DNA of 35,108 nt from Gemmatimonas sp. (GTDB lineage: Bacteria; Gemmatimonadota; Gemmatimonadetes; Gemmatimonadales; Gemmatimonadaceae), in contig PNKF01000006.1 of the NCBI GenBank assembly GCA_013822285.1, positions 1 through 35,108 of the forward strand. The letters run 5' to 3'. The number at the start of each line of letters is the position of its first letter. The first letter of the stretch is position 1. Shown here piece by piece: positions 9,559 to 16,308 of this stretch. Made by a program: the position numbers and the translations under genes. Under the pieces are notes generated by a model. It made no database searches, was not told where the DNA came from, and saw only the letters and a program-made list of their open reading frames with translations.

Positions 9559-10350
9559 TCAACGCCAGAGCCGAAATCCCGCCACGAGCGCCATCTCGCC
9601 AGGGGATTCGCCCGCCAACCGTGCCAGCTCCGCCGCACGACCGAAGCCGCGCTCGACGATGAGGCCGAGATACGGCGCGAACTCGCGCCGCACTTCAAAC
9701 CGAGCCCGCAGTCCGAAGGACGCGGAACTTAGACCTCGGCCGATGCCGAAATCCGGCTCGTCGCGTAAGGCGACGGTGGTCTCCAGCCGCGGTTGCAAGA
9801 CCAAGCGCTGGGTGAGGTAGAGGTCGTATGAACCGGTCAGGTCGAATGACACGTTGCCGCCGCTCGAGACGAACAGCGAGGGCTCGAGCTCAAACCAGTT
9901 TGGAGCGAGGCCCTGCAGGCCGAGTACAGCCCCGTATCGCGACCGCACGCCTGCTGCACCCGACCGCCGATCGGCCCGGAACCCAATTTGCGCGTCCCAG
10001 AAGGACGACACGAGGCGGCCATAGAGGACCTGGTATTCACCGTGGGTCGCGCGCCCGACGGACGCGGCACTGCCGTCCGCCTTGAGCCACAGCCGATTCA
10101 CGGCTCCCCCAGTCCATCCCACGAGGTCGAACAGGATCGGCCGCTCCGACGCGTTCGGGGCGAGCTCCAAGACCTCGGACAACACGAACGTTTCGCGACT
10201 CCACGCCATCCCGTGCGGCGATTCGTGCGGCAACGAGTCGGAGGACTGGGCGGCCAGCGGCGCGGAGAGCATCAGGGCAAGGAGGCCGAGCCAGCATCGA
10301 GATCTGCGGAAGCGGGGGGGCGCCTCACGAAGCATTGTGATGCCCCTCAT
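9559..10350 (-). CDS. Copper resistance protein B-like outer membrane beta-barrel protein
   Basis: Signal peptide then LFDLVGWTGGAVNRLWLKADGSA...GEYQVLYGRLVSSFWDAQIGFRAD..., typical of CopB (copper resistance B precursor). Start may be the internal Met at 10335. Confidence 0.88.
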   Translation of the reverse strand: MRGITMLREAPPRFRRSRCWLGLLALMLSAPLAAQSSDSLPHESPHGMAWSRETFVLSEVLELAPNASERPILFDLVGWTGGAVNRLWLKADGSAASVGRATHGEYQVLYGRLVSSFWDAQIGFRADRRSGAAGVRSRYGAVLGLQGLAPNWFELEPSLFVSSGGNVSFDLTGSYDLYLTQRLVLQPRLETTVALRDEPDFGIGRGLSSASFGLRARFEVRREFAPYLGLIVERGFGRAAELARLAGESPGEMALVAGFRLWR

Positions 10351-12232
10351 GCCCAGCGTCGGCTCCGACGCGCACCTCGCGAAACATGCCCACTTCCATG
10401 TGGTAGAGCACGTGACAATGGAACGCCCAACGTCCCGGAGCGTCGGCGGTCACGAGGAGCGAGACCCGTTCGGCCGGCTTCACGTTGATGGTGTGAATCC
10501 GAGGACTGCGGTCCCCGTGGCCACTCTCAAGCTCCATCCACATTCCATGCAGGTGCATTGGGTGGTTCATCATGGTGTCGTTGACCATCGTGAGACGGAT
10601 GCGCTCGCCGAAGGCCAACTCGATGGGGGGCGCCTGGTCAAAGGGGACGCCGTCGATGGCCCAGCTGAACCGCTCCATGTTGCCCGTCAGATGCAGTTCG
10701 ATCTCGCGGCTCGGCGCGCGGTACTCCGGCCACGCGGCGACGGCACGGAGATCCGCGTAGGTCAACACGCGCCAGCCATCGCGGCCGAGGCCGGCGCCCG
10801 GCTCGGCGAGTCGGCTCTTGGTACTCATCGGCACCATCGCGTTCGTCGGGCCGTGCGTGTCGGGACCGTGCGGCGTCGCGGGTGGAGGGGTGCCGGGGGC
10901 GCGCAGCGTCGTCTCTGCCGGGGGCATCTCGTGGCCCGCGTGCTCGTCCGACGCCGTGCTGGGACTCGGCGTGGCCGCGGGGCTCATCACCATCGCACCC
11001 CCCTTGCCCCCATGATCCATCCCGGCCATGTCGCCGTGATCCATCCCGGCCATGTCGCCGTGATCCATCCCGGCCATGTCGCCGTGATCCATCCCCATGT
11101 CCGTCATCGTGAGGAGCGGGCGCCGGCGACGCGCTGGGAGCTCCGCCGACAGTCCCTCGCGAGGTGTGAGGGTGCCGGCCGCAAAGCCGCTTCGGTCCAT
11201 CGCCTCGGCGAACAGGGTGAATGCCCGATCGTCGCGTAACTCCACGATTACGTCGTACGTCTCCGCGATGGCAATCCGAAGCTCGTCCCGCTCGACCGGC
11301 TCGACGGGCTGTCCGCTCACCTGCACCACCGTCATCGGCACGCCGGGGATACGGACGTCGAAGTAGGAACCGGCGGCCGCGTTGACGAGACGCAGCAGCA
11401 CGCGCTCGCCGGGTACAAACTGCCCCGACCACGGCGATTCGGCCGGACGGCCATTGAGAAGATACGTATACGTCGCCCCGGTGATGTCCGCGATGTCCGT
11501 GGGGTTCATGCGCATCCCCGACCACATCAGCCGATCGCTCACCGTGGCCGAGAAGCCGTCGCGAGACACGTCGCGGAAGAAGTCGGCGAGGGTTCGACGC
11601 TGATAGTTGTAGGCGTCGGGCTGCTTCTTGAGGCGGGAGAGGACCCGGTAAGGATTCTCAAACGTCCAGTCCGACAGCACCACGACGTGCTCTCGGTCCC
11701 ACGTCGGACCAACACGTTCCGCGGGCTCAATCACCAAGGCACCATAGTGGCCCAGCTGCTCCTGGAGACCGGAGTGACTGTGGTACCAGTACGTGCCCGC
11801 CTGCTTGATGGGATACCGATACTCAAACGTCTCCCCGGGCTTGATGCCGGGAAAACTCAAACCGGGCACGCCATCCATCCCGGGCGGCAGCAGGATGCCG
11901 TGCCAGTGAATCGAGGTGTCTTCCGCCAGCGTATTCCGTACGCGAATCACCGCGTCCTCTCCCTCGCGAAATCGCAGGACGGGCCCAGGAACCGAGGCGT
12001 TGATGGTCACCGCGCTCGCGGCGCGGCCGTCCAGACGGATGTGGCTTTCCGCAATCGTGAGATCGTATTCGCGGGACCCCGTCGTCGATGGGGGAAGGGG
12101 TCCAAGGCCGGGATCGAGCGACGCCGGCACGTCGGCGGCCGCGGCCGCGGCCGCGCGAACGGACAGCGCGAGACCGGCACCGGCAACGGCCGCGCTGCCG
12201 AGAAACTGCCGTCGGGTGTGTCGGGAGGGCAT
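10325..12232 (-). CDS. copA: Copper-resistance multicopper oxidase (CopA/PcoA type), Tat signal
   Basis: MPSRHTRRQFLGSAAVAGAGLALS Tat signal; Cu motifs HWHGILLP, YWYHSHSGLQEQ, HPMHLHGMWMEL, WAFHCHVLYHMEVGMF; Met/His-rich MDHGDMAG repeats. Confidence 0.96.
   Translation of the reverse strand: MPSRHTRRQFLGSAAVAGAGLALSVRAAAAAAADVPASLDPGLGPLPPSTTGSREYDLTIAESHIRLDGRAASAVTINASVPGPVLRFREGEDAVIRVRNTLAEDTSIHWHGILLPPGMDGVPGLSFPGIKPGETFEYRYPIKQAGTYWYHSHSGLQEQLGHYGALVIEPAERVGPTWDREHVVVLSDWTFENPYRVLSRLKKQPDAYNYQRRTLADFFRDVSRDGFSATVSDRLMWSGMRMNPTDIADITGATYTYLLNGRPAESPWSGQFVPGERVLLRLVNAAAGSYFDVRIPGVPMTVVQVSGQPVEPVERDELRIAIAETYDVIVELRDDRAFTLFAEAMDRSGFAAGTLTPREGLSAELPARRRRPLLTMTDMGMDHGDMAGMDHGDMAGMDHGDMAGMDHGGKGGAMVMSPAATPSPSTASDEHAGHEMPPAETTLRAPGTPPPATPHGPDTHGPTNAMVPMSTKSRLAEPGAGLGRDGWRVLTYADLRAVAAWPEYRAPSREIELHLTGNMERFSWAIDGVPFDQAPPIELAFGERIRLTMVNDTMMNHPMHLHGMWMELESGHGDRSPRIHTINVKPAERVSLLVTADAPGRWAFHCHVLYHMEVGMFREVRVGADAGHEGHHNAS
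11013..11100. repeat. 24-bp tandem repeat encoding the MDHGDMAG repeats of the multicopper oxidase
   Basis: tgatccatcccggccatgtcgccg in three identical copies (11013, 11037, 11061) followed by a partial copy. Confidence 0.97.
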
Positions 12233-12335
12233 TCGGGAGTCAGTTCCGAGTCGTGGAGGTGGCGCCGACCGGCGCCCTCATACGCGAGCGCGCCGCTGGC
12301 AGTCTGAGCCTGCTTGGTTTAACTTGCCGCAGGCC

Positions 12336-12352
12336 CTTTACACTTAGTAAAG
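12336..12352. promoter_or_regulatory. Putative operator 2: perfect CTTTAC-ACTTA-GTAAAG between divergent copA and regulator operons
   Basis: Perfect 6-bp inverted arms, 5-bp spacer. Overlaps the edge of a minus-strand -10 TATACT (rc of 12351-12356; possible -35 TTTACG 18 bp upstream) and a plus-strand candidate TTGCCG(12324)-N18-TAAAGT(12348). Confidence 0.68.
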
Positions 12353-12441
12353 TATAGCATGTACCCGTGCGGTGCGTAAAGAGTTCGACATACGCCGCCG
12401 CCACCCTCCCCTGTCCCGCGGCGTGTGCCGCCCATTTCATC

Positions 12442-12957
12442 ATGAAGCCCATGATTCGTCGTTCGCTCCTCGCGGTTGTTCTTGGCCTGAGTTTCGTTTC
12501 GCGTGCGCACGCGCAGGCGCACGCGCACGGGGGGCACGCCACGGCCCCAAACGCCGAGGCAACCGCGGTGATCCAAGCAATCCAGGCACTCTTCGCTGCG
12601 GCGGAGCGCGGGGACATGGCTGCCCTCGACAGCATCTATGCGGGGGACAGTCTTATTATCATTGAAGGGGCGGGCATCAACCGTGGGTGGGCTGACTACC
12701 GCGACCAGCACTTGGCCCCGGAACTGAAGGAGTTCAGCAACTTCCGGTATCGGCCGTTCGAAATCGAGGCGCGGGTCTCAGGCAACCTTGCGTGGGCCAC
12801 GTTCCGATATGCGCTCAGCGCTGACGTGCGTGACGGCAAGGCCGACGTCGTGGGACGCGGCACGGCGATTCTGGAGCGGCGCGGCACCCGCTGGGTCGTG
12901 CGCCTTACCCAAACCGCGAGTCGCCCGCGTCGCCCCAGTGACCCACCGATGCCCTGA
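12442..12957 (+). CDS. Exported NTF2/SnoaL-like (DUF4440-type) protein with His-rich N-terminus
   Basis: MKPMIRRSLLAVVLGLSFVSRAHAQAHAHGGHATAPNAEATAVIQAIQALFAAAERGDMAALDSIYAGDSLIIIEGAGINRGWADYRDQHLAPELKEF...; signal peptide and SnoaL-like fold pattern. Confidence 0.82.
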   Translation: MKPMIRRSLLAVVLGLSFVSRAHAQAHAHGGHATAPNAEATAVIQAIQALFAAAERGDMAALDSIYAGDSLIIIEGAGINRGWADYRDQHLAPELKEFSNFRYRPFEIEARVSGNLAWATFRYALSADVRDGKADVVGRGTAILERRGTRWVVRLTQTASRPRRPSDPPMP

Positions 12958-12997
12958 GCACGTTTTTCGCCGTCTGACTTCCGCCGGAGCCGCCGCG

Positions 12998-13462
12998 ATG
13001 CCGCCTCGCCCACCTCGTTCGCCGTCCGCGAAGCCACCCCAATTGCCGGGAACTGTACGGCTTTCGGGGCAGGGCGTCGGCACGGTCCTCGGAGAGCTCG
13101 AAGCGCGACTCATGCGCTTGTGCTGGCGCGCCTCGCGCGCCCTGACGGCGCGGGAAATTCACGATCTCCTCCGTGCGGACCATCCCATTTCCCCGCTGAC
13201 GAGCACGACCGTACTCAATCGGCTCGTCGGGAAGGGGTTCCTCGTGCGTGAGCGCGTCGACGGCCGACTGCGTTTCAGCGCGAGCATTGACGAGACCGCC
13301 TTCGTCGCCCAGGCGTCGCGGCGCGCGGTCGAAGGGATACTGTCGCTTGGCGCGGAGGCGGTCACGGCGTCTTTCGTAGACGTACTGGCGGAGCGCGACC
13401 GTTCCCAGCTCGAGGAGCTCTCGCGACTCATCCGCCGGAAGTTGCGCGACCAAGGCGAGTAA
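12998..13462 (+). CDS. BlaI/MecI/CopY-family transcriptional repressor
   Basis: GELEARLMRLCWRASRALTAREIHDLLRADHPISPLTSTTVLNRLVGKGFLVRERVDGRLRFSASIDETAFVAQASRRAVEGIL; winged-helix plus BlaI-like C-terminus. Start MPPRPPRSP at 12998. Confidence 0.92.
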   Translation: MPPRPPRSPSAKPPQLPGTVRLSGQGVGTVLGELEARLMRLCWRASRALTAREIHDLLRADHPISPLTSTTVLNRLVGKGFLVRERVDGRLRFSASIDETAFVAQASRRAVEGILSLGAEAVTASFVDVLAERDRSQLEELSRLIRRKLRDQGE

Positions 13463-13464
13463 TC

Positions 13465-14526
13465 GTGGCGGAGCGCGTGCGCTCGGGAGTCCGGCCGCCG
13501 CTCATCCGCCGCGAGGAGCGACGACGACGTGCGTTGCTGTTCGCAATCGTCGTCGCGTTGCTGCTCGGCATCACGCCGGTAATTGGACACCACCTGCTCG
13601 GCGGCATTCCATGGTTGTCGGCGGAGCGGCAACATCTCGCGATGGTGTGCCTCGTCGCGCTGCACGAGCTCTTGGCTCCCGTGCATGGCGCCGCGCATTG
13701 GCTGCTGTACGCCGGCGTCGCCTTCGCGGTCATCGAGCGCGGTCGTGTCTGGCTGAAACACGCGCGCGTGATGCGCCATTTGCCGATGGCGCGAGTGAGC
13801 GCGAGTTCGTCGCTCGGCCGGGCCGCCGAGCGCGCGGACCTGCCCCTGCACCGCGTACGAGCCGTGCGCGCGTTGCCAGTGCCGGCCCTCACCTCGGGCT
13901 TGGTGTCGCCACGCGTGCTCGTATCTGCCACCCTCGCGGAACGTCTGACGGAAGACGAACTCACGGCCGTCCTGGCCCACGAAGCCGTCCATCTTCGGCG
14001 GCGCGATCCCTTGCGGCTGTTCGCGCTCCGCGGCCTCGCGTCCCTCCTCTTCTGGCTCCCCGTGCTTCGACGTCTCGCGGCTGACCTCGAGGACGAAGTG
14101 GAGATCACGGCGGATGATCACGTCGCTGAGCGACTGGCGCTTCCACTCGCGTCCGCGATTCTCAAGCTGGGCGGAGAGCAGACGATACCGGTGGCCGGCA
14201 CCGTCGGGTTTCAGCGCACCGACTTGCTGCCCCGCCGTATCCGCCGTCTCGCCGGTGAGGACGCGCCCGCGACCTCACACACGTCGACGCGATCAATCGC
14301 CGCGGCGGCAGCGGCCCTGCTGCTCACCTGGAGTTCGGGTGTGATCGTGCTGCATCCGCTCGACGCAGCCAGCCCGGGAACGGTCGGGCGACTCGCGCAC
14401 TGTGTGCACCGGGAGACCCTCGCGCTGGCGCACCTGTTCTGCCGCACCTCAACGGGGGGACTCGCGCACCGCGACTCGGCGTGCGCGCACGACAGCGGCC
14501 GTCCTCTCCCGACCGCGGCGAACTGA
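13465..14526 (+). CDS. M56-family (BlaR1/MecR1-type) membrane metalloprotease, putative signal transducer
   Basis: Multiple TMs; LTEDELTAVLAHEAVHLRRRDPLRLFALRGLASLLFWLPVLRR (HExxH) with downstream EDEVEITADDHV; directly follows the BlaI-family gene. No penicillin-binding domain. Confidence 0.9.
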   Translation: MAERVRSGVRPPLIRREERRRRALLFAIVVALLLGITPVIGHHLLGGIPWLSAERQHLAMVCLVALHELLAPVHGAAHWLLYAGVAFAVIERGRVWLKHARVMRHLPMARVSASSSLGRAAERADLPLHRVRAVRALPVPALTSGLVSPRVLVSATLAERLTEDELTAVLAHEAVHLRRRDPLRLFALRGLASLLFWLPVLRRLAADLEDEVEITADDHVAERLALPLASAILKLGGEQTIPVAGTVGFQRTDLLPRRIRRLAGEDAPATSHTSTRSIAAAAAALLLTWSSGVIVLHPLDAASPGTVGRLAHCVHRETLALAHLFCRTSTGGLAHRDSACAHDSGRPLPTAAN

Positions 14527-14527
14527 T

Positions 14528-14570
14528 CCTGCGGAAAAGTGCATCCGCCGGGATGCAACTTGCAGGAATC
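14528..14570. other. Interrupted stem-loop between the M56 gene and copC
   Basis: TGCATCC-GCCG-GGATGCA (14540-14557), extendable with bulges (AAGTGCATCC/GGATGCAACTT and CCTGC/GCAGG). No T tract. Confidence 0.5.
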
Positions 14571-14588
14571 ATGCGGGTAGGCTAGTAT
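14560..14588 (+). promoter_or_regulatory. Putative sigma70 promoter for copCD: TTGCAG-N17-TAGTAT
   Basis: -35 TTGCAG 14560-14565, 17-bp spacer, -10 TAGTAT 14583-14588. Confidence 0.68.
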
Positions 14589-14590
14589 GT

Positions 14591-14607
14591 TATTACGCAG
14601 CGTAAAA
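14591..14607. promoter_or_regulatory. Putative operator 3: TATTAC-GCAGC-GTAAAA at the predicted copCD transcription start
   Basis: Inverted arms (TTAC/GTAA perfect, 6-bp arms with one mismatch) with 5-bp spacer, 2 bp after the -10. Confidence 0.65.
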
Positions 14608-14627
14608 ACCTTCAATCAGTGATTCCA

Positions 14628-15044
14628 ATGCCGCGCATCCGCCACGCCGTAACCCTGTTGCTCGCCATCTCGGCTCTCGCCCTCCCGCTCAGAGCCGCCA
14701 GCGCCCACCCCCGACTGCTCAAGGCAACACCGGCGGCCGACAGTCGCGCGGCCGAGGCCCCTCGGGAGATCCGACTGACGTTCAATGAGGCCGTGGATGT
14801 CGCGCTCACGCGCGTCACGTTGCTCCGTGGCGATACGCCAGTGCGCCTCGATTCCCTTCGCCTGGCCGTTGGCGACGATCACACCGTCATCGCTCCGATC
14901 GGCCTCGCGCTCACACCGGGACGCTACACCCTGCGCTGGCAGGTCTCCGGCGACGATGGCCATCCGGTGCGCGGCGAATTCAGCTTCGAAGTCCTCGCGG
15001 CGGACGCGCCCGTCGCGCGGCCGACGCACTCGGCACACCCATAA
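14628..15044 (+). CDS. copC: Copper resistance protein CopC (periplasmic Cu-binding)
   Basis: MPRIRHAVTLLLAISALALPLRAASAHPRLLKATPAADSRAAEAPREIRLTFNEAV...YTLRWQVSGDDGHPVRGEFSFEV; canonical CopC with mature N-terminal His and DGHP motif. Confidence 0.95.
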   Translation: MPRIRHAVTLLLAISALALPLRAASAHPRLLKATPAADSRAAEAPREIRLTFNEAVDVALTRVTLLRGDTPVRLDSLRLAVGDDHTVIAPIGLALTPGRYTLRWQVSGDDGHPVRGEFSFEVLAADAPVARPTHSAHP

Positions 15045-15059
15045 TCGAGAGACCTGCAC

Positions 15060-16001
15060 ATGGAGAGCACATTCGGAGTCGAGTCCCCGGCGTTCGTCGC
15101 CGTCCGCGCCGTACTCTCCATGGCCACGGTCGGCTTGCTCGGGAGCCTCGCCCTGCGCTGGGCCGTACTCCTGCGATACGTCGGCCCCGATTCGATGGAA
15201 TTGCGCGAGGCCGTCGACCGCCGGCTGGGGCGATGGGTCGCCCGTCTCGCGGCCGTTGCGATACTCGGCACCCTTGCGCGATTCGCGGCGCAGCACGCGG
15301 CCGTCTTTGGCACGGACGGCGACGTCACGGTGCAGTCGCTCTCGGCATTGATTTTTCGCTCCGCGTGGGGCCGTTCGTGGTGGCTCGCCTTCCTTGCGTC
15401 TCTCGTAATCGCCGGCCTTGCGCCCCGGCTGCGCGGCGCCTCGCGCGGCCCGTGGATCGGCGCGGCGTGCGCCATCCTCGTCTTCGCGATCGCACAACCT
15501 CTGTCTGGGCACCCCGCGGCGGCACACAATCCCTGGCTCGCGACCGCCGTTCAGTCCCTCCATCTCGTGGGCGCGGGCGGCTGGATCGGCAGCCTTGCAC
15601 TCCTGACCGCCGTGGCGATTCCCGTCGCACGCACGCTTCCGGCCGAACTGCCAGGTGATTCCGACGTCCGCGTGGCCGAACTCATTCGCGCGTTCAGCCC
15701 GACCGCGCTTGTCTTCGCGAGCGCCCTCGGACTGACGGGGCTCTTCACGGCGTGGAACAACCTCGGCGGCCTCGCGCCGCTGTGGGAGAGTCCGTACGGT
15801 CGGACGCTCCTGCTTAAGCTCGCACTGCTCTCGGTGGCCGCGGGCACCGGAGCATACAACTGGCGGCGCGTCCTGCCGCATCTCGGAACACCCGAAGCCA
15901 GCGCCCGCTTGCGCCGCTCGTCGCTTGTCGAGCTGGCGGCAGCGATGATGGTCCTCGTCGTGACTGCGGTTTTGGTTGCGACGCCGATGCCCTGGGAGTA
16001 A
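15060..16001 (+). CDS. copD: Copper resistance protein CopD-type membrane protein
   Basis: Multi-TM protein directly after copC; HPAAAHNPWLATAVQSLHLVGAGGWIGSLALLTAVAIPVAR..., SPTALVFASALGLTGLFTAWNNLGGLAPLWESPYGRTLLLKLALL. Confidence 0.92.
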   Translation: MESTFGVESPAFVAVRAVLSMATVGLLGSLALRWAVLLRYVGPDSMELREAVDRRLGRWVARLAAVAILGTLARFAAQHAAVFGTDGDVTVQSLSALIFRSAWGRSWWLAFLASLVIAGLAPRLRGASRGPWIGAACAILVFAIAQPLSGHPAAAHNPWLATAVQSLHLVGAGGWIGSLALLTAVAIPVARTLPAELPGDSDVRVAELIRAFSPTALVFASALGLTGLFTAWNNLGGLAPLWESPYGRTLLLKLALLSVAAGTGAYNWRRVLPHLGTPEASARLRRSSLVELAAAMMVLVVTAVLVATPMPWE

Positions 16002-16035
16002 GTCGGATCGTCGTGGGACGCCATTCGGCGATGCG

Positions 16036-16072
16036 ACTGCGCGGCACCTGACTTCGTCGGGTGCCGCGCAGT
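16036..16072. terminator. Strong stem-loop, probable bidirectional terminator between convergent copD and small membrane ORF
   Basis: ACTGCGCGGCACC TGA CTTCG TCG GGTGCCGCGCAGT: 13-bp perfect arms extended by 3 inner pairs (one wobble). Confidence 0.6.
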
Positions 16073-16097
16073 CCGTTCCGATCCGCCGCGACCCCAC

Positions 16098-16304
16098 TCA
16101 GTGGGTGTGCTGCTCTGCTGGCAGATCCCGCTGATCCACCGTGCGATCACGCATCACGTGCATCGCCACCTGCACGCTGGTCCACGAAATCATCGCCAGG
16201 GCCAGCGTCAGACCCACAACCAGGGTGGCCACGTCCGCTCGGCTGTGCGGACGGCGGTTGCGTTGCGGCGGGTTGTTTGCGGCACTCGCTGGCGTCGTGG
16301 TCAC
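16098..16304 (-). CDS. Small single-TM membrane protein downstream of the PepSY protein
   Basis: ORF 16098..16361; likely GTG start near 16304: MTTTPASAANNPPQRNRRPHSRADVATLVVGLTLALAMISWTSVQVAMHVMRDRTVDQRDLPAEQHTH. Confidence 0.5.
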   Translation of the reverse strand: MTTTPASAANNPPQRNRRPHSRADVATLVVGLTLALAMISWTSVQVAMHVMRDRTVDQRDLPAEQHTH

Positions 16305-16308
16305 ACGC

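Noticed and set aside
11013-11100. Possible CRISPR-like direct repeats
   Set aside because: 24-bp units are contiguous with no spacers and encode an in-frame peptide repeat.
10082-11239. Plus-strand ORF with HPGHVAVIHPGHVAV repeats
   Set aside because: Antisense reading of the MDHGDMAG repeat of the multicopper oxidase; not independent evidence of a gene.
12375-12380. Additional GTAAAG half-site near operator 2
   Set aside because: No matching inverted arm at 5-bp spacing; only a half-site and not counted as a fourth operator.
14616-16097. 493-aa minus-strand ORF opposite copC/copD
   Set aside because: Shadow frame without domains; copC and copD on the plus strand are canonical.
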